Shown here: piece by piece, positions 24,712 to 36,261 of the stretch | Numbering within the stretch: position 1 is the stretch's first letter | How the letters are laid out: the number at the start of each line of letters is the position of its first letter | NCBI RefSeq assembly: GCF_032062135.1 | Contig: NC_092860.1 | Span: 69,796,569 to 69,860,568, forward strand | Direction: 5' to 3' | Length of the DNA stretch: 64,000 nt | From: Pyxicephalus adspersus | Taxonomy: Eukaryota > Chordata > Amphibia > Anura > Pyxicephalidae | The notes under the pieces: generated by a model | The model's database searches: none | The model's input: only the letters and a program-made list of their open reading frames with translations | What the model was told of the DNA's origin: nothing | Made by a program: the position numbers and the translations under genes

Positions 24712-24986
24712 CAAGATCCTTTCCAACGACTAGCACTGCACAATGCATGAACGAGTGCTGTACATACAGTACTGTTCTGCTCTATTCAGAGGAGAGGGGG
24801 ATAGCGATGGAGCGGCACCCTGCCCCTTCATTTGCATTAAGATCGTTAGTCGTCCATCGTCTGTGGATCTGCCAGGATGGTCGTTCCGACAATGGAAGAC
24901 TGGCGCTGTACACACGCCAGATTCTCACTCGATATCGAACCTGAGCCGATTATCGGGCGAGAAGCGTTGTACTTGTGTACGTAGCT
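24712..24986 (-). mobile_element. Hairpin-chain MITE, copy 2 (orientation B, truncated)
   Basis: Compared with copies 1 and 4 it is inverted and lacks the first terminal repeat: it starts at AAGATCCTTTCCAACGA and ends TTGTGTACGTAGCT, followed by TTA. The internal blocks occur in the same order as in copy 3, such as ATGCATGAACGAGTGCTG and GTCGTCCATCGTC. It is more diverged than the other copies, so the stems are less regular. Confidence 0.75.
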
Positions 24987-25099
24987 TTAAAGTCAGCAAA
25001 GATAAGGAAACATATAGAGCCAAAATGGAGAAGTGTTAAGTGAAAAACTAAGTACAACCCATGATTCAATAGCCTGTAAAACCACTTTTAGCAGCAGTA

Positions 25100-25255
25100 A
25101 TTGTAAGCTCCTAGATTGTAAGATCCTCAAGGCAGGGTCCTCTTCTCCTCCTGTGTCACTGTTTAACTGTCTGTCATTTGCTACCCCTATTTAATGTACA
25201 GCGCTACGTAATATGTTGGCGCTATATAAATCCTGTTTATTAATAATAATAATGT
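25100..25255 (+). repeat. SINE tail fragment with (TAA)n end
   Basis: It carries CTAGATTGTAAGATCC, CTCCTCCTGTGTCACTG, GTACAGCGCTACGTAATATG and TTGGCGCTATATAAATCC, then TTATTAATAATAATAAT. This is the same tail block as in the copies at 5.9, 7.5 and 53.6 kb. The tRNA-like head is absent. Confidence 0.7.
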
Positions 25256-25860
25256 GAAATAGACCTTTTCTTTGTGTTTTTACCAGTCTCATACATCATT
25301 TGGAAGAAATGTAACCTTTTCTTTGATTTAATTCATTGAGGTTTGTTCATTGAGTGCTTGGTCTCAATATCCTGTTGCATAATCTAATTTCAGCCAAGCT
25401 TCAGCTGTCATACAGGTGGCCTTGCATTTGACTCTTTGAGAATACTTTGGTATACAATGTGGAATGATAGACCTCAGATTGTTTGGAAATGGCTATATAA
25501 CTCATTCTAGATTAATGGGCAACAACAATTGCTTATTTAAAGTCATTACTGATTATTATTCCTTGGTGTTGTGTTAACACACCTAAATATCCTCTGAGAC
25601 CAGCAACGTTTTTGCTTTTTTTTTAAAGGTAGTCACACTTGCTGATGATTAATTAAGTGTATATTGTTAGCCTCAACTGGCTGCTACATACTCTCCTAAT
25701 TTCTTTGAAAGTGATCAGGGTGTACTTAATTTTTTACACACAGCTTTTGCATTTTGAATTAGTGTTTTTTAAATAATTGCATAGTGTAGTACATGTTGTT
25801 CATCTGGCAATTAATTCTTCAGTTTGGTATACCATCATATGGAGGGAAATGTTAACTTTT
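25256..25860 (+). repeat. Old DNA-transposon-like block, copy 1 (partner at 52.7-53.5 kb)
   Basis: Several short blocks are shared, in order, with 52.72-53.51 kb: CCAAGCTTCAGCTG against CCAAGCTTTAGCTG, ACTTTGGTATACA in both, a TTGTGTTAACACA against TTGTGTTAATACA block, CACACTTGCTGATGATTAATTAA against a near match, and CAGGGTGTACTTA against AAGGGTGTACTTA. Conserved order over about 500 bp indicates two copies of one family. The superfamily is not certain. Confidence 0.5.
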
Positions 25861-26809
25861 CCAAAAGCCTAAATCTGTGAATATATTCAGTTTGCCAATA
25901 ATATATATCTCTTACAAATACTTAACATTTTTCTGCAGATCAATATAGTAACACAGTACCACAATAATACTGCTTACTTAAAAAGATTTTACATGCATGT
26001 CAGGTTGTCTTTGTTGTCCAGTGTGAATGTTCTGTCACTTGGAGGAAAACATAGACTCCATAAAGTATTGAATATGTGAGTGGTCTGTGCTAGAAGTTAT
26101 TGACTTTCATCTGTGATGTTATTTAGGCCCTCACATTTGCATACTGGTGATTGTTGAGATGCAGCTAAATGCCCCATAGGTCTGGTATAGCAGCAGTAAG
26201 CATAGTCTACAAATCAGTCTACAATCTGTAAACAGGGCTAAAAGTTTTCAGGCAGTATTAGTAGACAGATATATGTTGAAGTAAGCAGAAGTAATGTTCA
26301 AATCATTACAAAACCTAAAGTTTGGGGTAGCGGCAGACCAATTTTACAAAAAAAAAAAAAAGATAGTTGTGAGTTGTGAAAAATCTGGATGACTTATAAG
26401 TAATGTGTGAGTCTGAGCTACAGTGATCTCAGTCTGAAGCAAATATCAGCACCTAAGGACAGTGTATAGCTGCAGCCATACTAGAGGGATGCTGGCAAAT
26501 AGACAATTGTCCATAGACAAAAGCACCAAGAGCTATGATTGGCAATCTACCATGGTGAAAGCTGATCTCTAGGAACAAAAACATTACTATATACTTCAGT
26601 AGCCACAAAGGATAAAAATCGTTTGTGTGCACAAAATGCCTTTACAATCCCTGGTAATCCCTTGCAAAATGTCTCCATCACTGTGCTACACTGCGCAGTG
26701 CTGTGAAATAGACAGACCAGGTCCAATAACGCAAGCCCCTGAAAGAAAAACATTCACACTAGATTACTTTATACTGTTACCATATTGTTTACTGATATTT
26801 TATACTATA

Positions 26810-27681
26810 CACATATCCACCATTGTCATATGGTTAGAAAAAAACAGGGATCCTATTTAGGACCAATAAAAACACACTTTAATAATTTACAATAAAACTA
26901 CACATATCAAACAACTAACAGATTCTAATACTATAACCACATCCTATTATGTTGTTACAAACTTGTACAGGTAGTCCCCAGGTTACATACGAGATAAGGA
27001 CTATAGGTTTGTTCTCAAGTTGAATTTGTATGTAAGTTGGAACAGATACATTATTTTAATAAATGCAATTGGGACAGATGTTTGTCTCAACATATTAGGC
27101 AGCGTGGTGTCAGTTACTGTATAAATCCTCACTGTGATTTAATCACAAACTAAGAAAAAAAAACTTTATGGAGGCTAGATTCATTAACTTCTGGAGCAAG
27201 CTGTGCTTTGATATGCAAAAAGAAATAACAAACAAGAATTTGTCTTGGTCATTAAAGAGTTACAAGATGTTGCAGAACAGCAAAAGACAACTGCCCCCTC
27301 CCCCCTATCAAGCCTCCGTCCTGCACAAGAACAAGCAGGGAAGCCCCATTTGTATCTACCGGTAGGAGTTGGATGTTGGATACTGATATACTTGCTTCTA
27401 TGTCCTCTTTAACAAGCAGTAAAAGTAACTGTGAAACGTGTCGAAGGTTGGCAAAAAAAAAAAGCTACAACTTGTTTTGAAGCTGAAAAGTATTCAGAGT
27501 TGTATGCTGAGTATAGCTTTCTATTGAAAAGCAATGTACATGTTTGTAACAACATAATAGGATGTTGTTATAGCATTGCAATCTGTTAGTTATTTGATAT
27601 GTGTAGTTTTATTGTAAATTGTTCATAAATTATGTTTGAATTGGTCCTAAATAAGACCACATATCCAATGGTGGATATGTG
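26810..27681. mobile_element. Long-armed inverted-repeat element with an inner insertion
   Basis: The left arm at 26810-26969 and right arm at 27535-27681 are inverted copies of about 150 bp. CACATATCCACCATTG pairs with CAATGGTGGATATGTG at the outer ends, and GTTGTTACAAAC pairs with GTTTGTAACAAC at the inner ends. About 565 bp lie between them. The inner segment near 26970-27065 carries a second repeat starting GGTAGTCCCCAGGTTACATA. No transposase frame is visible. Either this is a non-autonomous transposon with long arms, or two copies of one repeat inserted in opposite directions. Confidence 0.65.
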
Positions 27682-30600
27682 CATCACCCACCACCCAGAG
27701 CAAATTATAAATTTATTATGTTAATATAGTCTTATTTGTACATATGTAAGTGTGTATAAATTGATTTTCCCTTTCCGCTTTTCATGTTAAAGCTGGATTT
27801 TCAAGACCAAAACATACATTTATTCTATATGTGATGATGCAATATAATTGGTTATGGTCTCTCACTCAAATCAATAATTTGTATTATTTTTATCTGCAAC
27901 TTTGTTTCATGTCTGTTTAAAAGTTTCTTTCTTTCAGCACGAGTTAACAGGGCTGCCACGTTTTTTGAAAGCCAGTACTGATAGCTTTATTTTGACCAAA
28001 ACAGTAGAACTCATCAGCTTGCTGGCACAATGTTAGCTAAATACTGATTTTAAAGAATATAGTTAAAGCAATAGCCTCTTAGTGTATAAACCTGTTGTTT
28101 TAGTTTAATGGATTTATTCTAACAGTTTCCATGGGAGCAGATTTCCCATTTATTACAATGAAATAAAGCTTTTCAAAGATTTTTTTGCCTTTATAATAAT
28201 TCTTCACTGCATGAGCTGTGGCAGCGAGTCTGTATGTCCTGTCTTTTCCATCTCAATAAATCACTTACATTACTGTTGTGCTATCAGGGATACAACTTTA
28301 ATTCTGAGGAACATTTTATTTCTAAATACCAAGTGATCATAGATCATCATTGTTTATTATTAGCATTTTCACTTGCATAACCTTACATGCTATACAAGAA
28401 TTTTATGGTTCTTCCTTGAGTGTTTAAAGCATTAACCTAATTTTATATTAAAGGTAACTGTAAATGAATGCGCCTAGTGTACCCACACTCTGCTTCAGGT
28501 CCCTAGAACTCATACTTCATTGGTAAAGAGATTTCTATGTAACACAAAATTTTGTGTGTTATTTTGAAGTAGTTTTATGTTTTCCAAGGTATGACGAAAT
28601 TTCTTATTGAATGACATCTGAATTTTGTACATTTTCCTTGTTATATAGCTCTTGGCTGAAAAATTCTGGTGTGGCTTGGTGCAGACCACAATGTGTCTTT
28701 TTTATTATTTCAATTTACCTCACTTTTTCTGATTTTTTTATTCTCAGCTTTTATGTTGTGAGGGAAGCCTGCACAGTCCATTGTCCATTGTCTGTATTGT
28801 TTACCATCTTCTTGTTTCCTGCACTGGGGCTTTGCTTTACATGCATGGGTAGAAACACAATGTCCTCTATCACAATCTCCCATGCATACACTTGCTTACT
28901 GTGCATTGTGCTTTCAGGAAACTCCTGTTTGTTCCTGTACCTCATATATCTGCTAGATTGTAGTCCCTAGCACCATCAAAGTTTAAAGTAAAATCCATTA
29001 AACTAAAGGTAAAGTATATTTACTTGTTTTCTGAAGACATAATATTTTAACTACTTAGGTACCATTTTAGTTCAAAATGTAACAGAATTATTTTCTGATG
29101 TAGTGTTATTACTAGAGTAAAATACTGCATTTTTTAAAATTGTTTTGTAAAATTGCAACTCATGGTACTTAAGGGGTTAAATGTTCAGTAAGGGTCTTTC
29201 TTGGAGCATGGAGATCAACCTGCTTGTTGAAAAGCAGAACAGGTGAGTAAAACAACCCAAAGCTTCTTATATGCAATCCATCCTGTCAGGCCTAAAGAAA
29301 GTTCATGAACTGAGGATTTGCCAAGTTCATCTTTGTCTTGAACTGCCATGTAAATCCAGGTTTGAACAAAATTTTAGTACCACGTTTAAGTGCTCATGTG
29401 AATGTGACTAGTAAGGCCATTTGGTAGCTGTGAGAATGTTGTGCTCTGTGTTGGGTAAGAAACCATGCTATTCTATTAAACCAAGTGCTAATGCAAGTAT
29501 TAAGGAGGCCAAACAAACGTAAAGTGGTTTGGGCGTAATAAAACCTAAAATACCCAAAGGTAACAAAATCCGACTGATGTTTTATCACCTTTTCCTGTAA
29601 TAAACACAATTGGTAATTATTAGTATAATTAACCAGAAAAATGTTTCCTTTGATTATGCATTAGGCCAAATAATTTATACCTAAATCCTGAACTAACTAT
29701 ATGGATGGTTTGGCCTCTGCCTTGCTTTCAGTTATTTCCAGTCTATTGTAAATATTCATGAAAAAGGTAGGTGATGGGAAAATCAAATGCTGGTAATTTT
29801 AGTTAATTTTATTGATTTATTTTACTTGAAGTCTTTCATGTTCATTTTTTTAATTTCTTTTTATCCTTTTGTTTCTTAATTACAAAAACATCCTGAGGTT
29901 TATTATGATAGACAGGGCATTGACAATTTTTATAATGTTAGAATCACAGTCAATTTCAAGCAACCATAGTCCTTTGAGGCAAAGATTGAGTACCTTGTAA
30001 TCCTAGGTTCAAATCAGATACAGATCACTAAGTTAAGTTGCAAAGGGTACTGTGCACAATGCAACCACCCAAAGCAACTAATCACATTTAATTTTGCTGC
30101 AGGAGTCCGTTAATAATTTTCATCTAAACCATATCTTATAAGCATGTACCGCACACAAAAAGAAACAGACTTCAGTATCTTCTAGCTTTTTACATATACA
30201 AAATACAACACAGGATTTTTTTTCCTGCTTGTCTACAGTAACATACAGTCATTTATTTAGGCTTTTGATGGTAATACTATGCAAACTCCTATATTTATTA
30301 TGTAGTAGAACCAATTAATTTCCAGAAACGGCAGTCTTGTTTGGTATTAATAAGTCTACCACAAGTGAACAGTGGTGTTATGAGGTACAAATGATGCCTA
30401 CAGATTATCTGTCACCAAGGGTTCTTTTTATTCTGTATAGGACTGCACAGCATTTTACCCCACTGAGTTTCTGGATAACAACACCTCAACAGATGAGCAG
30501 CGGAGTAGAATTTAGTTTGTAAAGTAAACCTGACTATAGATTGATGAAGGGCCGTCAAATTTAGAAATTCCTTCTTTAACCCTATAAAACCTCATCTTCA

Positions 30601-31943
30601 AATTTTTGATCAAGCCCAATGGCACTCTAACAAAATCTTTTTGGATGATGCAGAACTAAAGTTGCTGCAGAGAAAGAACTCTAATTAGAATACTTTAAAA
30701 CATTAATCTTCTTTAGGATATCATCTTTGATATCAACATACCATTATAGAAATGTACAAATTTTATTTGATTAATGGAATAGCATTCAAAGTTTTTTAAA
30801 GTTTGAGATACAAATGCCCAGATAAGCAGGCAGCACTCAGACTGATTAAAATAGGACAGAGGATTTACAAAACTTTGATAGGATGTTGAACTAAAGCACA
30901 ACTCCATTCAGGCAGGACATTACCTTGCCATTACCTTAAAAATTAAGGAAGTATGATTTTCGGAAAAACTAACACAAACCTAGAACAGCTAGAACAATAC
31001 GGAGCTAACTATTAGGATCTGGAACAGATGTAGAAAATGACTGCAAGATACACCAGCACCTTATACTCATGAGAGGGATATACATAAAGAAAACGTTAAG
31101 CACAGGTAAGAACAGACTAAATTTATGAAGAACAGAGTCTCCAATCTATTTTTATAACCAATTTCTGCTAGAAGACTCATTTAAAGCTGGTAAGAATGCC
31201 TTCTCAGGCATGATTGATAGATGCTTCTTACAGTCCTAAATATCCACTTTTGATATGATTTGATTTTTCTACTTTAAGGCTGAAAGGCTATGCAAGAAAA
31301 TCAATGAGGTGACTGCAAACAATGGAATTTGTAGTAAATAAATGAATATGATTTACAATTTTGCCATCCTAAATTTGAAGTCCTCCCACCGTGTGCATAT
31401 TATGTGCAATTAGTGCCAAATAAAATCTTGACTGATCAGTTCTAAATAATTTTGTCCCATTTAATCACCTTAAAACTTGTGTTCTACAGGTACATAGTAA
31501 AGAACTGTCAGAATAAAGTCATCTGCTAAATGCTTTTTTTTCTTCGTTTTCTGGTCTAATGTTACTGCAACATTGCCAGTTTCTTTCAATAACTTAAAAT
31601 AATAAAATGCAGAGGGTAGGTTCATTATTACAGCTCTTACATGGCTAGCAAATTAAGGCTTAAAGATATTATAGGTTAGATGAAAAATATTTTCATACAC
31701 CTTTTAACACCAAGACAAAATATTCAGAGCAGAGAACCTCATATAGAGAATCTCATATAATTTTGCTCCTATTTTTATTTCATTTTGGAACCTTTTTTTC
31801 TTTTTACACAAGTTACTTTCTCACAGTTCACATTGTTTAATTTTTTTTTGAGTTGTATTCCTTTTTCCTTTTTTATTTTATCTTTCCCATCTTTTGTTTC
31901 TCTACTTGCCCTATCCCTCCTGCCCTTAATTGTCCTCCCATAG

Positions 31944-32249
31944 AACCATCTGCCCCCCCTCAAGATGTAAAGTGTGTCAGCACAAAGTCTACCACAATAC
32001 TGGTAAGTTGGCAGCCACCCCCACCAGAAAGCCATAATGGCATTCTTGCTGGATACAGTGTGCGTTACGGTGCTTTGGACTCTGACGACCAAGAAGTAAA
32101 AGAAGTTAAGGACATTCCACCTGAGACCAATGAAATCCTTCTGGAAGCATTAGAAAAATGGACTGAGTATCGTATCACTGTTATCGCACATACTGCAGTG
32201 GGATCTGGTCCGGAGAGCTCGCCCGTTGTTGTTCGCACCGATGAAGATG
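31944..32249 (+). CDS. ptprs: ptprs exon: fibronectin type III domain 4
   Basis: This 306-bp exon (102 codons, phase 1 at both ends) encodes a whole FN repeat, starting [13 protein letters not shown]. It has the core [25 protein letters not shown], then [19 protein letters not shown] and VVVRTDED at the end. [13 protein letters not shown] is a hallmark of LAR-family FN4. Acceptor CTCCCATAG, donor GTAATT, a weaker donor than the neighbours' GTAAGT. Because both borders are phase 1, the exon can be skipped without a frame change, which matches the known short isoforms of sigma and delta lacking FN4-FN7. Whether it is skipped in this species is an inference. Confidence 0.96.
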
Positions 32250-33565
32250 GTAATTAAATTCCTTGTTCATGTTATATTGTAGATTTAGTGATCAGACTTA
32301 TTTACCCTCATAATACTTGTCTGATTTGTTTATTTCTTAATAGTGATAGGGCCTTGAAATGTAACTAAGCAAAAAATAAAAATTACTAATATATTGCAGT
32401 CTCTAATGTAAAGCCTAGCAATGCCCTTTTCTTGTTTGGTCTCTTTTAGTTTGTAAATATCCTGTTGACATCTTTTTGTTGTACATGTTCAATAAGTTCA
32501 AAAATACTTGTTGATTTTGTCAGAAATGTTTTCATTTGATTACTTCCCATACTATATTTACAACACAACGTTTTCTATATAATGGAATATAGGGAAATTA
32601 AAGGTGTTCTGTAGTCCTGTCTTATGGTGACAGCACTGCTCCTCCCCAGATACAGTACAATGAGTTAGCCTGTTGATGTCAACGCCACCAGATGAAAAGA
32701 TTTAACATTAGATTGTGGGGTGCTGCTTCCCTAAATTTCTGTTAATCCAGCAAGCACTTTTTGATGCAGTTAGACAACAGGTTTTTTTTCTTTTAGAAAA
32801 AAAAGGTTTAGCTTTAAAATCAAAAGCTGAAAATTGTACGCACCACCACTGTTGTATTGGTTTGTCCCCGTCCTGTAACTGCCAGTTTTTGGTGGACAAC
32901 GTTACAGGAAAAGGAATAGATCTTCTGTAAGAAGCAGCAACCAACTATGTAGTACAGTGTTATTGATAGAATACATAATGTGTTATTTTTTCCCGTAATA
33001 TTACTATAACTTGCCTAAAACATGTCCATAATATACTGTAGTTGCAATATTAATAGTGTACTCTATAATAATAATAAAGTTTACTTAGAGCTATCTAATT
33101 GTGTTTTTATGTGTGCTTCTCATCCACCAAGTGAAAGTCTGATTCAGCAGTTGTGTAGCTCTTCATAGAAATGTTTAACAACATTAAGTTTCGTGCTGCA
33201 CTATGGTAAAGTGAATGTGGACTGCAAACTTTGTGAGGGCAGGTTGAAAAACTCCTCCTATTAAAACATTCAGGAAATTTATATAGAATTTTTTCAAATT
33301 ATTTTCACATGTAGGAATGGATTAGTGTATTATTGTGCCACTCTCTAGTGTGACACTGTTTTATACTATCCATATATATAATATAATATAATATATATTA
33401 CATACATATTCATATACTCACTACTTGCCTAGTAAAACCATAATCACTGGGGCGTTAGGTGAGGAGAAATCACTCTAATGGACCCCCAGGCTCAATAGAT
33501 ATTTAAATGACCTAGACCTAGATATTTAAAGATTGATCGTAGTTTTTTTTTCCATTTCTTTCTAG
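32250..33565 (+). other. ptprs: ptprs intron between FN4 and FN5
   Basis: A 1.3-kb phase-1 intron. It holds a short hairpin near 32870-32910 (TCCTGTAAC against GTTACAGGA) and an AT-repeat tract at 33373-33405 (ATATAATATAATAT). Nothing else was recognised. It ends with a T-rich tract and TTTCTAG. Confidence 0.8.
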
Positions 33566-33759
33566 TGCCCAGTGCTCCACCAAGAAAAGTTGAGGTGGAA
33601 GTAATAAACTCAACCGCAATTAAAGTATTTTGGCGTTCTCCAATCCAAAACCGTCAACATGGCCAAGTTCGTGGCTACCAAGTTCACTATGTTAAAATAG
33701 AAAATGGAGAGGCAAAGGGGCTTCCCTATATCAGAGATGTTATGCTGACTGATTCTCAG
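33566..33759 (+). CDS. ptprs: ptprs exon: first part of fibronectin domain 5
   Basis: This 194-bp exon begins in phase 1 (completing Val) and ends in phase 0 after a Gln codon, before GTAATT. It encodes [17 protein letters not shown], the core [17 protein letters not shown], then [17 protein letters not shown] and [21 protein letters not shown] is characteristic of LAR-family FN5. One sequon (N-S-T) lies in the first strand. Its 3' end is where the 27-bp microexon joins. Together with the microexon and the exon at 55455 it completes FN5; without the microexon the frame is still kept, since 194 + 118 = 312. Confidence 0.95.
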
Positions 33760-35052
33760 GTAATTTGATAAATGTTGATGAATGTTGATCGATAGAGTAA
33801 GTGTTCAGAACAAATGCTACTGTAGGTGTCATCTGAGGCACCTAAAGCTCACTTAAAGTAAACCTGTTATATATTTGTCATGACCACAAACAGGCACTTT
33901 AAGACACCTTATGCTACCTCTATTAATCAAGAACATTCCTTGTATGTGGCTATTATTTCATTTTTTTATTTAACAGGAACTGGACTTTTCTGACTTCTGG
34001 GTTTGGTAATTCTCACCAGCCTGCACCCTGTTCAATGAGAGTTCATTCTGCAATACTTGCTCATTTTACTATCATTTATCTATTTAAAAATGCTGCAAGT
34101 ATAAAGTACTGCAATTTATTAAATTGCTTGATTACACATTACCTTGTCTCGCACAAGAGGTAGGGTGGGATAAGTTACCTAGAGGAGGTTACATTATCTG
34201 TAAAGTACTCTTTTACTGAACATTCTTTCTTCGATTTATTTGACCGCGAAAAAGAGAGCTCGGTTTATGAAGTTGTACACTAGCTACTAAACTGGCCATC
34301 TATATTAAAGGCTCCCCTTGAGCTTTCTGAGATGCCAAGTCTAAATGCCTTCTTCTGATTTATGTCCCTCTGCTACAGAGGGCTTTATGCTTTTCAGAGT
34401 TTGTAACACAGCTTGACCTCAGCAGCCAATGGATGACTTCTAACTCACACATTCCAAACCAAATTCAAAATTGGGTCTTCCACAGAACTGGCCTTAAGAG
34501 CCAAAAACTCTGCCCTCTCTTGTTGTGGTTACCCAGAGTAATCTACTTTAGTTGCTGTTACCTCAATAGACTCCTAGGAGTTATCTGAAATACACATGGT
34601 AACCCTGAAGTTGTGGAAGTTAGGGCCGTCAATTATAATTTTATATGTTATAAAATTTAAGAGAGTGCATATGTAGAGTTGTATCTGCACTTTCTCAGAC
34701 AACACTTTTAGCATCTGATATCTAACCCTGGACTACACAGGAATCCCATTCCTTCAGTGTGGCCAGATGCATAGTTGGACATCTTTTTAATGATTAAGTG
34801 TTCACCTAAACAGTAACCTTTACTGGTTACTTTTTATATTAATAACAATTTACAATATTTTGCTATAAACATAAAAAAGATGAATATATAATTGCTTGTA
34901 ACGAAAAAGGAGAATAGTTTTTGCTTTACACTCTTTTGTTTCTTCTAAAACCCAATGTTTTGATTTACGTTAGCGCTGGTCATCTCAGGTAATCTTGTTC
35001 TGCAATTCATATTATTCTTTCTTTCCCTCTCCTTTTGCCTCTCCTTACTCAG
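33760..35052 (+). other. ptprs: ptprs intron before the FN5 microexon
   Basis: A 1.3-kb phase-0 intron with no recognised repeats or RNA genes. Its last 45 bp form a long pyrimidine tract, described separately. Confidence 0.8.
35008..35052 (+). promoter_or_regulatory. ptprs: Pyrimidine tract and TGC element before the microexon
   Basis: From about 35012 to the acceptor CTTACTCAG the sequence is almost pure pyrimidine, with TCTTTCTTTCCC and CTCTCCTTTTGCC blocks. A TGC lies at 35036-35038, 15 bases before the exon. Pyrimidine tracts of this kind bind PTB proteins and repress short exons. A TGC close to the acceptor is the motif bound by SRRM4 (nSR100), the activator of neuronal microexons. The sequence is seen; the regulation is inferred from those families. 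Confidence 0.55.
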
Positions 35053-35079
35053 TGGGAACTGGATGATACAGCTGAATAT
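35053..35079 (+). CDS. ptprs: ptprs 27-bp microexon in FN5 (WELDDTAEY)
   Basis: Nine codons, WELDDTAEY, lie between ACTCAG and GTAAGT, both phase 0. The human sigma protein has a very similar stretch at the same place. The equivalent LAR microexon (LASE-c, also called meC) is a known nervous-system splice choice that inserts nine residues in FN5 and was reported to alter laminin-nidogen binding. Skipping it keeps the frame. The strong GTAAGT donor fits an exon too short for normal exon definition. The next exon is 20.4 kb away. Confidence 0.93.
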
Positions 35080-35708
35080 GTAAGTAAAACCAGCCTCTTA
35101 TTCTTGAGAATAATTAGACAGTATAATAAATCATGTTTAATATATTTCTGTTAATGGAAACCTGATTTGTAAGAAATATTGAGGCTTTCATTGCATATTT
35201 TAATCTTGTTAAGTAAACAACAGTTGCTTGGTAGACCTCATATTCGTTTGATTTCGTACTTTAAGTGACTAACCTGGAAAAGGCATGCAACCAGTGTGTA
35301 AACCAGGGGTGAACCCCTTTTTTGCATTGATAGTCAGAGACGGGGAAAGTAAGCCATTTAGTAACCAGACAATCAAGTATCTAGTTTTCTCAAAAGAGGT
35401 CAGCGGTGTCAGCTTACCCAACCCAACCAAACCCAAAAATACCACAATTAGTGAGTGCTTATCTAAAAAGTTGTTTTAGCATTGAGCTTTTCTTTGCATT
35501 TTTTGTCTGTGTATTGGGAAGATTTTCAATAACTTTTGGTTTTGGAGACCCAATATGAGTTGAGAAGAAATACTTTAAAAGTGAGGAAATTTTTCCAGAT
35601 GGTCATCAGCATAGTTTTTTTTTTTTCATCCATTTGCCTTAGTGATGGTTATGAGGACAAATAGAAAAGAGAAACATGCCCAGTGAGGACACTGGTGATA
35701 AACCTTAA

Positions 35709-36034
35709 AGCTGCGTACACACGTGCAATTCTTGTTGTTGGAAAGGATCTTTCACCATCCTTTCCAATGACAAAGGACTACACGATGCATGAACGAGTGC
35801 TGTACATACAGCACCGTTCTGCTCTATGGAGAGGGAAGGGGAAGAACAACAGAGTGGCACCCTGCTGCGCGCTCTCCCCCTTCCCTTACATTAGGATCGC
35901 TCATCGTTCATCGTCCGTGGATCCGCCAGGACGGATCCACGGACGATGAACGACCTGGGCTGTACACACGCCAGATTCTCGCCCGATATCTGGCCCATTA
36001 TCGGGCGAGAAAAATTTGACGTGTGTACGCAGCT
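35709..36034 (-). mobile_element. Hairpin-chain MITE, copy 3 (orientation B)
   Basis: A complete 326-bp copy, starting AGCTGCGTACACACG and ending CGTGTGTACGCAGCT, inverted relative to copies 1 and 4. It is flanked by TAA (35706-35708) and TTA (36035-36037). The stems are well preserved: TTGGAAAGGATC against a near-complement, ATGAACGAGTGCTG with CAGCACCGTTCTGC, CATCGTCCGTGGATCC with GGATCCACGGACGATG, and TCTCGCCCGATA with TATCGGGCGAGA. There is no coding content. Confidence 0.85.
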
Positions 36035-36250
36035 TTAGTTCTAACCCATCCCCACACCAGCTAAAACTAAAAGACTGCAGATACAGATGTTTAATAATTC
36101 TCAGAAATTTATCAGAATCAGATATTTAGGTACACTTCTTTGTCCCTATTTTCTTATACTCCTGTACCAAGACCACTTGGTAGAACCAGCCAAATAACTG
36201 TAATGATGCTTTTAGGTTTATCTAAAAGATGTTATTTTAACAACTACTGT

Positions 36251-36261
36251 GGGGGGGGGGG
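36251..36261 (+). repeat. G homopolymer of 11
   Basis: A run of 11 G in AT-rich surroundings. Such a run is slippage-prone in replication and sequencing, so its length is uncertain. Confidence 0.8.

Larger units (their letters stand above)
23501..31943 (+). other. ptprs: ptprs intron between FN3 and FN4
   Basis: An 8.4-kb phase-1 intron. It contains a truncated hairpin-chain MITE (24.71-24.99 kb), a SINE tail (25.10-25.25 kb), an old DNA-transposon-like block (25.26-25.86 kb), and a long-armed inverted-repeat element (26.81-27.68 kb). Beyond 27.7 kb I see only AT-rich DNA without recognisable repeats or open frames. The last 150 bp are strongly pyrimidine-rich. Confidence 0.8.

Noticed and set aside
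31853..31943. N-terminal extension of the FN4 frame starting with Met
   Set aside because: It is a translation of the pyrimidine-rich acceptor region. The phase-1 acceptor at 31943 gives the correct join.
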